DNA of 17,208 nucleotides from Patescibacteria group bacterium (GTDB taxonomy: Bacteria > Patescibacteriota > Patescibacteriia > UBA1558 > S5-K13). This document shows positions 1-6,961 of the stretch, in pieces. A program made the translations under genes and the position numbers. The stretch is from contig JAQVMR010000007.1 in assembly GCA_028703545.1 (NCBI GenBank), positions 9,904 through 27,111 of the forward strand, written 5' to 3'. Every line of letters starts with the position of its first letter. Position 1 is the first letter of the stretch. The notes beneath the pieces are model-generated. The model was not told the origin of the DNA. It worked only from the letters and a program-made list of their open reading frames with translations, and ran no database searches.

Positions 1-1844
1 CTCAACAATTTGAAAAAAATGCAATTTTAACAAATGAAAGAAGTCTTGGTAGAAAAATAAAAGAATGGATTTTGTCCTACAAAATAGAACAAAAATACAG
101 CAAACAAGAAATTTTAAAAATGTATTTTAATGAAATTCCATATGGTTCTGTTGCTTATGGAGTAGAATCCGCTTCACATATTTATTTTGATAAATCAGCA
201 AAAGATTTAAGTATTGCTGAGGCAGCAATACTAGCTGCAATGACACAAGCCCCATCTTATTATTCTCCTTATGGTCCAAATAGAGATGCGCTTTTTGATA
301 GACAAAAATATATTTTAAAACTAATGAAAGACCGGGAATATATAAATGAAGATCAATACAACGGTGCACTCAATGAAAAAATAACATTTAAACAAAAAAA
401 GGATAATATACAGGCGCCTCATTTTGTTTTTTATGTAAAAGATTTACTCAGTCAAATGCTTGGAGAACGTGTGGTAGAAGAAGAAGGATTAAAAGTTATC
501 ACAACAATTGATTATGATCTACAAAAAAAAGCACAAGAAATTATAGAAGAAAAAACAACTGATTATCCAAAAAAATATGGAGCAAATAATGCGGCATTGG
601 TTAGTATTGATATAAAAAATGGGGATATATTAACAATGGTTGGTTCTCGTGATTTTTTTAATGATGAAATAGATGGCCAAGTAAATGTAGTAACATCCTC
701 TCGTCAACCAGGAAGTTCCATAAAACCAATTATCTACTCTCAGGCTTTTGAAAAGGGTTATCAACCAGAAACAATTGTCTTCGATGTACCAACAATTTTT
801 AAAACAGACCTCACAGATTACGAACCAAAAAATTACAATTTACAAACACACGGACCGGTATCGTTAAGAAAGGCTCTTGCTGGCTCATTAAATATTCCGG
901 CTGTAAAAGTTTTATATCTAGTTGGAGTTCCTGATGCATTAAATGCTTTGAAAAATTTCGGTTATTCAACAATAAGACAAGAGAAGGATTATGGACTGTC
1001 GCTGACCCTGGGTGGACTTGAAGTAAAAATGATAGAACACTTAAATGCTTTTTCTATTTTTGCAAGAGATGGAATCAAAAAACCAAATCGTGCAATTTTA
1101 AAAATAGAAGATGCAAGGGGAAAAACAATATACGAAGCAAAAAATACTAGTGGTGAAAGAGTGTTAAGCGAAGAGAGTGCGAGAAAAGTCAATAGTATTT
1201 TATCAGATAACTTAGCAAGAAGCTTTATTTTTGGAGAAAAAAATTATTTAACAATGGGTGGAACCCCAATTGCTGCAAAAACAGGAACAACGAATGACTT
1301 CAACGATGCATGGACTGTTGGATACACAACAAATGTTGCAACAGCTGTTTGGGTTGGAAATAATAATAATAAAAAAATGTCTGCTGGTGCTGATGGTTCT
1401 GTTGTGTCTGCACCAATTTGGAACGCCTTTATGCAACAAGCTATTTCAAAATACGGAGCAAATTCATTTAATGATTATCAAAAAATAGAAATAAATAAAC
1501 CAATGATTGGTGGTTCTATTGCAGAACAAAAAATTCTCAAAATAAATAAATTATCTAGACTTTTGGCTACCGACAATACACCATCTGATTTGATAGAAGA
1601 AAAAGCATTTAAAAAGGTTCATTCAATATTACATTATATAATAAAATCAGACCCACTTGGTTTGTATCCAGATGATCCAAATTCTGATTCAAATTACTCA
1701 ACATGGGAAAGTGCTGTACAACAATGGGCAATTGATAACGGTTTTGATCAGTCAGATCCCCCAACTCAATATGACGAAGCAGACTACGGCGAGAGTAGTG
1801 AAGAAGAGAATAATAATAATGATATTGACCAACAAAAACAATAG
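1..1844 (+). CDS. Class A penicillin-binding protein (PBP1A type), 5'-truncated by the window edge
   Basis: Bifunctional peptidoglycan synthase: a glycosyltransferase (GT51) polymerises lipid II and a transpeptidase cross-links stem peptides on the outer face of the membrane. The reading frame is open from base 3, so the N-terminus and membrane anchor lie upstream. The TTG at 72 is internal, because GT51 signature sequence (RKIKEW, then KYSKQEILKMYFN) spans it. Numbering from that TTG, the GT51 tail covers residues 1-105. The transpeptidase domain runs from about 170 and shows SxxK (S215-S-I-K218, bases 714-725), SxN (S272-L-N274) and KTG (K403-T-G405), in normal order and spacing. The C-terminal 60 residues are acidic and Asn/Gln-rich, probably a disordered tail. 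No truncation is seen apart from the window edge. The family is certain; the exact paralogue is not. Confidence 0.96.
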   Translation, partial: QQFEKNAILTNERSLGRKIKEWILSYKIEQKYSKQEILKMYFNEIPYGSVAYGVESASHIYFDKSAKDLSIAEAAILAAMTQAPSYYSPYGPNRDALFDRQKYILKLMKDREYINEDQYNGALNEKITFKQKKDNIQAPHFVFYVKDLLSQMLGERVVEEEGLKVITTIDYDLQKKAQEIIEEKTTDYPKKYGANNAALVSIDIKNGDILTMVGSRDFFNDEIDGQVNVVTSSRQPGSSIKPIIYSQAFEKGYQPETIVFDVPTIFKTDLTDYEPKNYNLQTHGPVSLRKALAGSLNIPAVKVLYLVGVPDALNALKNFGYSTIRQEKDYGLSLTLGGLEVKMIEHLNAFSIFARDGIKKPNRAILKIEDARGKTIYEAKNTSGERVLSEESARKVNSILSDNLARSFIFGEKNYLTMGGTPIAAKTGTTNDFNDAWTVGYTTNVATAVWVGNNNNKKMSAGADGSVVSAPIWNAFMQQAISKYGANSFNDYQKIEINKPMIGGSIAEQKILKINKLSRLLATDNTPSDLIEEKAFKKVHSILHYIIKSDPLGLYPDDPNSDSNYSTWESAVQQWAIDNGFDQSDPPTQYDEADYGESSEEENNNNDIDQQKQ

Positions 1845-1853
1845 TTATATACT
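1825..1853 (+). promoter_or_regulatory. Sigma70-type promoter inside the end of the PBP gene
   Basis: TTGACC (1825-1830), a 17-base spacer and TATACT (1848-1853) give a near-consensus promoter. The expected start site is near 1860. It would transcribe the 22-codon ORF at 1866, the hairpin at 1951-1980 and, on readthrough, the zinc-ribbon gene at 2000. Confidence 0.55.
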
Positions 1854-1865
1854 CAATATACTAAA

Positions 1866-1934
1866 ATGGATATAAATAAATATTTAAAAAATAGATTATT
1901 TATAATTATACTTGCTGCTGCGGGAATATTTTAA
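1866..1934 (+). CDS. Possible 22-aa hydrophobic mini-ORF
   Basis: ATG to TAA, coding for a short peptide with a basic N-terminus (Lys5, Lys8, Arg10) and a hydrophobic tail (residues 11-22: LFIIILAAAGIF), so like a signal peptide or a single membrane helix. It begins about six bases after the predicted start site of the promoter at 1825-1853, has no SD, and is followed by an intrinsic terminator. It could be a real small membrane peptide, the severed N-terminus of a lost membrane protein, or chance. Confidence 0.25.
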   Translation: MDINKYLKNRLFIIILAAAGIF

Positions 1935-1950
1935 TTAAAATAAAAAATTA

Positions 1951-1980
1951 AAAAAAATTCCCTATCAAAAGGGATTTTTT
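1951..1980 (+). terminator. Intrinsic terminator, possibly an attenuator before the zinc-ribbon gene
   Basis: An A-run, TCCC, an eight-base loop (TATCAAAA), GGGA and a T-run form a hairpin that can stop transcription in either direction. It closes the PBP transcript. Because it lies between the promoter at 1825-1853 and the gene at 2000, it would also cap expression of that gene. Confidence 0.75.
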
Positions 1981-1999
1981 AAATATAAGGGAGGAAATC

Positions 2000-2401
2000 A
2001 TGCCAGACAAAAAAATGGTTGATGCGCGTTGCCCACACTGCGGGAAAAATCTCATGGATGAAACTCAAATATCCAGAGAAACAACAGTTCATCTTTTAGC
2101 AAAACAATCTTGGGGTGAACAATTTCATCTTTATCTAAGCTCAATATGGGGCAATTTTAAAACCAAAACAGTTCCTGAACAAAAAATTGAAAAAGGAGAA
2201 AAGCTAGAATTATATTGTCCACATTGTAAAGAAGAGTTACCAAAATTCCATGACAGCTGTATGTGTGGAGGAAAAATTTATCAAATTTTAAACAAACTCG
2301 GATTATTTGGAAATGTATTCTTTTGTAGCACTGTTGGTTGTAGATGGCACAAAATGCAAAATGAACAAATACCAACTGGGAAAACTCCCAGTGGTGTATA
2401 A
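2000..2401 (+). CDS. Small cysteine-rich zinc-ribbon protein, function unknown
   Basis: 133 residues. The start is fixed by a strong SD (AAGGGAGG at 1987-1994) six bases before the ATG. Cysteines come in pairs: C11-P-H-C14, C73-P-H-C76, C87-M-C89 and C109/C114. This fits two zinc-binding knuckles or ribbons separated by a charged middle segment (residues 30-70), and Trp39/Trp50 may sit in a small hydrophobic core. No catalytic motif is recognised and no signal peptide is seen, so it is probably cytoplasmic. The gene stands alone between two intrinsic terminators. Its strong SD and higher GC resemble the orphan genes at 2511, 7251 and 8227 rather than its A/T-rich neighbours. A nucleic-acid or protein-binding role is only a guess. 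Confidence 0.85.
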   Translation: MPDKKMVDARCPHCGKNLMDETQISRETTVHLLAKQSWGEQFHLYLSSIWGNFKTKTVPEQKIEKGEKLELYCPHCKEELPKFHDSCMCGGKIYQILNKLGLFGNVFFCSTVGCRWHKMQNEQIPTGKTPSGV

Positions 2402-2417
2402 ACCAATTTAAAAAAAT

Positions 2418-2449
2418 AAAAGCGTCGAATTAAACTTTGACGCTTTTTT
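2418..2449 (+). terminator. Intrinsic terminator after the zinc-ribbon gene
   Basis: A perfect 9-bp stem, AAAAGCGTC (2418-2426) with GACGCTTTT (2439-2447), ending in six Ts (2444-2449). It lies 16 bases after the stop codon at 2401. Confidence 0.9.
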
Positions 2450-2473
2450 AATATCAACTAAAATTTAAAAAGA

Positions 2474-2502
2474 AAAGCCCTGTTTGTATTAACAGAGCTT
2501 TT
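2474..2502 (-). terminator. Intrinsic terminator of the minus-strand gene at 2511-3227
   Basis: On the minus strand, AAAAGC-x-CTGTT pairs with AACAG-x-GCTTTT with one mismatch. It is followed by TTTTCTTTTT and lies just past the stop codon of the gene at 2511. Confidence 0.8.
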
Positions 2503-2510
2503 GATTGATT

Positions 2511-3227
2511 TCATTTTCCCTCCTCTTTGTTTTTCTCCACCCAACTCCCGTCGGATTCTTTGTGAAAATAAACCCAACGACGGGGATTATTGGAATAACA
2601 TACTCCCACGGTGTCATTTTTTGTGGGGGATGGGTGGATCTGTATATTGCCATGACCAGGATTTTCTTTCCCTGATAAATGAAGATAAACCTCGAGAGCT
2701 CTTCTGTTCCACTCTTTCCAGAGTGGCATCATTTCACTCACCCCGTCTATGGCCTCCTTCATGTCCTTGGCTTTAACACACCAATCCATGCAAAAAGCCT
2801 CTTGATCAGGAGATACCTCAACACAATCGTTGAAATATCCTACATGGGTCCTTATGCCTGGAATTTCAGAAACAATTTCTTGACTCAGTGCTATCATAAT
2901 AGCTCTTTGAGCCTCTTCTCTTTCTTTTTCTAATTGCTCTTCCGTTTTGTAGAACCTCAACCTAGAACAATTGAAATTCTCCGGAAGATCGATTCCACTT
3001 CCAAATCCGTTGGTATAATTAAAATCATAGACTATTACGGAGTTTGGAAAATTCTTTCTAGCCTCTGAAACATATATCCTTGGGACACGCTTTCCACCCC
3101 TAATACAAATTACGGAATATCCAGTTAAATCTATGCCTTCGAAACCTTCAGGTGCGACAATTTCTTTAGGCACATCACCTACCCATTGGGTAATTATTTC
3201 ACCCTTTCTTCTAAATTTTACTTGCAT
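2511..3227 (-). CDS. Hypothetical protein, 238 aa, higher-GC orphan gene
   Basis: The start is supported by a perfect SD (AAAGGAGG) six bases before the ATG. No family is recognised. Residues 1-90 look like a beta-rich domain with a possible Rossmann-like start (SVICIRGG near 38-45). Residues 94-120 are strongly charged (TEEQLEKEREEAQR) and probably helical or coiled coil. The C-terminal half has a few scattered cysteines and an aromatic, Trp-rich end. No signal peptide or membrane segment is seen, so it is probably cytoplasmic. GC is visibly higher than in the operon at 3475-6866, and the gene has its own promoter (3298-3327) and terminator (2474-2502), so it is an independent unit. It belongs by style to the SD-bearing orphan genes of this window. 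Confidence 0.82.
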   Translation of the reverse strand: MQVKFRRKGEIITQWVGDVPKEIVAPEGFEGIDLTGYSVICIRGGKRVPRIYVSEARKNFPNSVIVYDFNYTNGFGSGIDLPENFNCSRLRFYKTEEQLEKEREEAQRAIMIALSQEIVSEIPGIRTHVGYFNDCVEVSPDQEAFCMDWCVKAKDMKEAIDGVSEMMPLWKEWNRRALEVYLHLSGKENPGHGNIQIHPSPTKNDTVGVCYSNNPRRWVYFHKESDGSWVEKNKEEGK

Positions 3228-3287
3228 TTTATCCTCCTTTGGATATTTTATCTTAATAATATTTTTTCGACGCAGAAACCCCCTATA

Positions 3288-3327
3288 TTGAATAAAAATT
3301 ATACGACCAAGTATAAAAATTATTCAA
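3288..3327 (-). promoter_or_regulatory. Promoter of the 2511-3227 gene with an overlapping dyad (possible operator)
   Basis: On the minus strand, TTGAAT (3327-3322), an 18-base spacer and TATAAT (3303-3298) lie about 70 bases before the start codon. A dyad symmetry covers the whole promoter: TTGAATAA at 3288-3295 mirrors TTATTCAA at 3320-3327, with inner arms TATAC (3300-3304) and GTATA (3311-3315). This would suit a dimeric repressor. The promoter is well supported; the operator is inference. Confidence 0.55.
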
Positions 3328-3362
3328 CACAAAAGTCCTATATAATTTCAGTAAAAAATATC

Positions 3363-3378
3363 CCTAATTAACATTAGG
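3363..3378. repeat. Short hairpin, 6-bp stem
   Basis: CCTAAT and ATTAGG flank the loop TAAC. It lies in the A/T-rich spacer between the minus-strand operon and the gene at 2511. It could be a weak terminator; no GC-rich stem or clear U-tract is present. Confidence 0.4.
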
Positions 3379-3384
3379 ATTATT

Positions 3385-3433
3385 ATTTATTTGCGCGAAC
3401 CACAATAAACAATAAGTTCTGCGCCAAATAAAT
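3385..3433. repeat. Imperfect inverted repeat with GCGC core
   Basis: The left arm ATTTATTTGCGCGAAC (3385-3400) is mirrored by GTTCTGCGCCAAATAAAT (3416-3433); two extra bases in the right arm bulge. The loop is 15 bases. It is the most GC-rich element in this spacer and lies 42 bases after the last operon gene. It could be a 3'-end stabilising hairpin or a protein-binding site. There is no U-tract. Confidence 0.55.
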
Positions 3434-3442
3434 ATTATTAAG

Positions 3443-3460
3443 AATTGTTAAAGAACAATT
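3443..3460 (-). terminator. Possible weak 3' hairpin of the radical SAM operon
   Basis: A perfect 7-bp stem, AATTGTT with AACAATT around a four-base loop, beginning 15 bases after the stop codon at 3475. The stem has almost no GC and is followed by a mixed T/A stretch, so termination would be weak. Confidence 0.35.
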
Positions 3461-3474
3461 ATATATTTTAATTA

Positions 3475-4347
3475 TTATAACCTTCTTTTAATAGATGCTT
3501 TTATAACATTTTCATTAGAATCTGATGACGTAATGTTTGCATACTTTAAAATTTTATTAACATATTTTTCAGCAGTTTTCTCATTTAAATGAATATCTTG
3601 CCCGGGATCAATAGAATACCAATCTTTTAGAGATTTTAATTCCATTCCAGCACTAGATATTTTTTCTCTCCAACCATCTTCTGGAAGGATCTCATGCTCT
3701 TGAGTATTCTCATAGTATTTTTTAGACTTTTCTGGCATCCAAGAAGACATTGTCTCTTTATTGTATCTAAGACCCTTAACATCTATTTGTTGATATCCCA
3801 TATTTTTTAAATCTTTTAAAAATGATAAATCTGAAAGACCGGCAATATATGGATGTATTATCGGAAAAGCTTTTATATTAAAATCTTTTGCTCTTTTTAA
3901 TAAATCTAACCTATCTTTTGTTTTTGTATTTTCTATAAAATCAAGACCAGTAATAGAAACATTTAATCTAAAATTAGGAATTTTAGATAATTTTTGTAAT
4001 AATTCATCACTTATTTTAAATTTGGTTACGCAAACGATTATCTTTGCAACTTTAGAAACATTATCCAAAAAATAATCTAATTCTTTTCTATATTTTGGCC
4101 AGAATGGATCTGATATGGCATTAAAACCAACTATGTCTCCTCTAAAAAGTTCAATGGGAAATTCGTAAAATTCTTTTAGAGATTCTGTATCTTCTAAATT
4201 TGGTGGTGGATTAAAAATTGTTACGGCTTTATTTAAACCTATTATAGTTTTCTTATTCCACATATTGCGCCTAGAATCTACTTTTGTGATAACACAATAC
4301 TTACACTGTACTGGGCAACCATATTGATTTTTTTGATATTTGTACAT
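3475..4347 (-). CDS. Radical SAM protein, 290 aa (third gene of the PLP/radical SAM operon)
   Basis: It carries the canonical [4Fe-4S]/SAM motif CX3CX2C: C11-P-V-Q-C15-K-Y-C18. Barrel-like segments follow: GFNAISDP (74-81), IIVCVTKFKIS (103-113), FRLNVSITGLD (126-136) and FPIIHPYIAGLSDL (161-174). The overall look is of the spore-photolyase-like or generic radical SAM class, with a short C-terminal tail. The N-terminus is short for the family: only ten residues precede C11. The ATG lies inside the end of the preceding gene (47-base overlap, frame offset +1), and there is no SD. Translation is therefore probably coupled, or the two genes are one gene split at an A7 run. Substrate unknown. It probably acts with the cysteine-desulfurase-like and Cys-rich proteins encoded just upstream, for example in sulfur insertion or a peptide or RNA modification, but this is inference. 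Confidence 0.92.
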   Translation of the reverse strand: MYKYQKNQYGCPVQCKYCVITKVDSRRNMWNKKTIIGLNKAVTIFNPPPNLEDTESLKEFYEFPIELFRGDIVGFNAISDPFWPKYRKELDYFLDNVSKVAKIIVCVTKFKISDELLQKLSKIPNFRLNVSITGLDFIENTKTKDRLDLLKRAKDFNIKAFPIIHPYIAGLSDLSFLKDLKNMGYQQIDVKGLRYNKETMSSWMPEKSKKYYENTQEHEILPEDGWREKISSAGMELKSLKDWYSIDPGQDIHLNEKTAEKYVNKILKYANITSSDSNENVIKASIKRRL

Positions 4348-5521
4348 TTTGTTGATTGTTTAATTTTAAAATTTTATCTAATAGTTGAACTGGCGGAAAT
4401 CCATATTCTCTTCTATTTGAACCATAATATTTTTCTATACAATATTTACAATCAAAACATGTATCCCCGACTCTTGCATATGGCCACCAAGTATTTAAAC
4501 ATTGCATTCCAGATATATTTTTAAAGTTGGGAAAACTTACAACTCCAACATCTTTATTCCCATCATCTTTTTTACCTGGTTGCATAGATATAATTCCACT
4601 TACAAATCTTATAAAAGTAAGGTCTCCTAAATTTATATTTTTATTTTTTACTACAATTCTAGGACAATTCAACATGAAACATGTAGTACAACAAGATGGA
4701 CACTTCAATCTATTATCTGGATTAACACCACATTTTATATTTGTATTTCCATTTATGAATTCAACGTCATATCCCAAAAATTTTAAAAACCCTATAGAAT
4801 GTTTTTTGGGCTCTGTGGGTGATTTACATGTATTTCTCATTGAACAATTCAATTCCTCACAATGAACTAAATTTGGACTATTATAATATGGATTATATGT
4901 AACTTTATCTCCCAATAAATAAGAGATAGCACAGGATGTTCTTGTAAAAAATTTTATATTATATTTGAAAGAATTATCCTTTAAAATTTTATAAACATCC
5001 TTTGTCATTATCTTAACCCTTAATGCCCATTGTATTTTTTTATCTGGGGACATTTCAGCAATAAGCTTATCATCTCCTCTAAATCCAGATGCAACTACTG
5101 TTTTTGCACCTACGTTAGATAATTTTTTAAATATTTTGTCTAAAATGATTTGCGATGTATTGTATGGTGGAGTTAGTGGTCTTATGTATGCTATGTTTAA
5201 AATAGAATATTTATTTAATATTCTTATATTTTCATATCTATGTTCTGTACCAACCTTTTCAAATTGTGGTAATTCGGATATAGAAACCAAAACTATTATT
5301 TTTAAACCAGATTTAACAAAATCAGATAATGTTTTTGCGTGAAATTGCGTAATCTTTCCTTTTGTGATGATACCTATTGGACCGGAGTGTTTCGTTTTTT
5401 TTAATTCTTGTAATTTAGAAACGGTATCTTCCCATTGTATAAGAGGATCCCCATAAAAATTGTTAATACTTACAGGAATTTGTCTTAATAATTTTTTCCA
5501 ATTATTGTATTTTTTGTCCAT
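4301..5521 (-). CDS. Cys-rich protein with a radical-SAM-like barrel but no canonical CX3CX2C
   Basis: 406 residues. Residues 15-155 read like a radical SAM barrel from strand 2 onward: IPVSINNFYGDP (15-26), IGIITKGK (49-56), LKIIVLVSIS (73-82), IRPLTPPYN (113-121) and KTVVASGFRGD (140-150). Only 24 residues precede the GDP motif, and no CX3CX2C occurs there. The C-terminal half instead holds 13 of 14 cysteines: C221, C226, C232; C264, C274, C277, C278, C281, C286; and C341, C355-x2-C358-x2-C361. These could bind one or two auxiliary iron-sulfur clusters or zinc. The start overlaps the end of the PLP gene by 20 bases and the end overlaps the radical SAM gene by 47. There is no SD. It may be a non-catalytic partner or a divergent radical SAM enzyme. 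Loss of one A at 4328-4334 would fuse it to the next gene as a 681-aa protein. Confidence 0.85.
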   Translation of the reverse strand: MDKKYNNWKKLLRQIPVSINNFYGDPLIQWEDTVSKLQELKKTKHSGPIGIITKGKITQFHAKTLSDFVKSGLKIIVLVSISELPQFEKVGTEHRYENIRILNKYSILNIAYIRPLTPPYNTSQIILDKIFKKLSNVGAKTVVASGFRGDDKLIAEMSPDKKIQWALRVKIMTKDVYKILKDNSFKYNIKFFTRTSCAISYLLGDKVTYNPYYNSPNLVHCEELNCSMRNTCKSPTEPKKHSIGFLKFLGYDVEFINGNTNIKCGVNPDNRLKCPSCCTTCFMLNCPRIVVKNKNINLGDLTFIRFVSGIISMQPGKKDDGNKDVGVVSFPNFKNISGMQCLNTWWPYARVGDTCFDCKYCIEKYYGSNRREYGFPPVQLLDKILKLNNQQNVQISKKSIWLPSTV

Positions 5522-6866
5522 ATATTTGTATTATTTTATTTATTGCATATAAAAATCTATCTGCATCTTTTTTTGTATTACACAAACCTACTGAAACTCT
5601 AAGCAAAGAAGGAATTTTATCTTTATTACCATTCTTAACAGATTCTATTATTTCTTTTTCATCTTTTATGTTCATAATTTTTCTTATAAATTGATAAACA
5701 CAAAAATTTCCAGCCCTAACTCCTATCCCAAAATCATCATTTAATTTATCTGCTACAAAATCAGCATCAAGACCTATTATATTAAATGGAATCACTGTAT
5801 TTAAATTTTTAGAATCAACATAAATTTTAATTCTCTTATTTTTTAAAAGTCCTTGATAAATTTTGTTTGCTATTTCTTTTTCATAGTTTTCTATTTTTTT
5901 AATTCCAATATCTTGCAAAACTTCTATGGCTTTTGCCATAGCTACACAGCCAACAGCATTTGGAGTGCCTGGGTCATGTGCTAATTGATTTTCATATCTT
6001 AAAAAATATCCACTTTTTGTTATATAGGGTAAATTTCCACCACCTATTTGATATGGCAAAAATTTATCACAGAATTTCTTTGGCGCTATCAAAAATCCCC
6101 CTCCATGGGGTGCATAAAATTTATGTCCAGATGCTACCAAGAAATCAATATTCATTTTTTTCATATCAATTTTGTGATGTTGCAAATACTGACAAGCATC
6201 TACGAAAAAATACGCTCCATATTTATGAACTATTTGTCCAATTTTTTTTATATCTGGACAATATCCATTTACATTTGAAGATGCTGTTAAAACGAAAACT
6301 TTAATTTTATTTTGCCTTAATATTTTTTCTATATTTTTTAAATCAAAATGTAAATTTTTATCTGTTTTGTAAACAATAATTTGTTTATTCCCATAAAACT
6401 GGATTTTTTCATTTATTTTTTCTAAATCACTGAATTTAATCTGTTTTGATCCAATCTTCTTTCCCCCCTCTTCCTTTATCCAGGGAAGATAAGAAGAACT
6501 ATGCTCTATTTCTGATACAGCAACTTTCCCTTTTAAAAATGAAAAAAAGTAAGCACAGGCATTTACAGCTCCGGTTGTATTTTGAGAAAAAATAACATAA
6601 GAATCTTTTTCTGCATTTACAAATTTTTTAATTACATCTCTTGTTGCTTCATATAAATCTGTAGAAATTTTTGACTTCTCTCCAGAACCTCTATGAACAG
6701 ATCCATAACTTATCATATATTGAGCAACTTGTTTTTCAACATCAAAAAATGCTGGAGTTGTTGCTGCATTATCAAAATTTATATATCTTAAAACACCGTT
6801 CTTTGTCTTTACAGAAAAATTTAATATTTCTTTTGAAAATAAATTTTTTGGGTTTATTTTTTTCAT
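5502..6866 (-). CDS. Cysteine-desulfurase-like class V aminotransferase (SufS/CsdA-like)
   Basis: A PLP enzyme of 454 residues that would take sulfur from cysteine as an enzyme-bound persulfide. The landmarks are all present: FDNAATTP (31-38) near the N-terminus, EHSS (121-124) with the cofactor-stacking His122, VDACQ (222-226) with the PLP-binding Asp, SGHKF (246-250) with the Schiff-base Lys249, DPGTPN (298-303), and RAGNFC (384-389), where Cys389 is at the sulfur-acceptor position. The length is somewhat greater than classical SufS (about 400), mostly from a longer N-terminus and inserts near 140-180. No SufE, SufU or scaffold gene is nearby. It is the first gene of an overlapping operon with two radical-SAM-type proteins. 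Its start codon lies 16 bases after a hammerhead ribozyme, and it has no SD. Some relatives are selenocysteine lyases or other class V enzymes, so the exact reaction is not certain. Confidence 0.92.
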   Translation of the reverse strand: MKKINPKNLFSKEILNFSVKTKNGVLRYINFDNAATTPAFFDVEKQVAQYMISYGSVHRGSGEKSKISTDLYEATRDVIKKFVNAEKDSYVIFSQNTTGAVNACAYFFSFLKGKVAVSEIEHSSSYLPWIKEEGGKKIGSKQIKFSDLEKINEKIQFYGNKQIIVYKTDKNLHFDLKNIEKILRQNKIKVFVLTASSNVNGYCPDIKKIGQIVHKYGAYFFVDACQYLQHHKIDMKKMNIDFLVASGHKFYAPHGGGFLIAPKKFCDKFLPYQIGGGNLPYITKSGYFLRYENQLAHDPGTPNAVGCVAMAKAIEVLQDIGIKKIENYEKEIANKIYQGLLKNKRIKIYVDSKNLNTVIPFNIIGLDADFVADKLNDDFGIGVRAGNFCVYQFIRKIMNIKDEKEIIESVKNGNKDKIPSLLRVSVGLCNTKKDADRFLYAINKIIQIYGQKIQ

Positions 6867-6881
6867 ATATTTTTATTAATT

Positions 6882-6961
6882 ACTACTTTCGCTCTTGTGC
6901 CTACCGAAGCTTTGGCTTTAGTGGGGAGCTCATCAGACGAGATACACATCTCGTGAGTAGT
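6882..6961 (-). ncRNA. Hammerhead ribozyme, type III topology, in the leader of the PLP/radical SAM operon
   Basis: Read on the minus strand from 6961 to 6882, every core element is present in order. Stem III 5' strand ACTAC (6961-6957); cleavage-site TC (6956-6955); stem I ACGAGAT, loop GTGT, ATCTCGT (6954-6937, 7 bp perfect); CTGATGA (6936-6930); stem II GCTC (6929-6926) with GAGC (6894-6891), giving the preferred G10.1-C11.1 pair; GAAA (6890-6887); stem III 3' strand GTAGT (6886-6882). The inner part of stem II can form GCC/GGC capped by a C(UUCG)G tetraloop. Predicted cleavage is after C17 at 6955. The downstream product would start at 6954 and carry the mRNA of the three-gene operon, whose ATG is at 6866. 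Stem III is the open stem. The plus strand has no equivalent core. Confidence 0.88.

Noticed and set aside
72..74. TTG as the start of the penicillin-binding protein
   Set aside because: The frame is open to the window edge and conserved GT51 residues lie upstream of it, so the gene is cut by the window.
4301..4347. Programmed -1 frameshift on the A7 run
   Set aside because: The downstream frame is +1 relative to the upstream one, so a -1 slip does not join them.
4324..6304. Plus-strand ORFs opposite the operon, for example 4527-4865 and 5960-6304
   Set aside because: They are antisense to well-supported genes, with no SD and no family resemblance.
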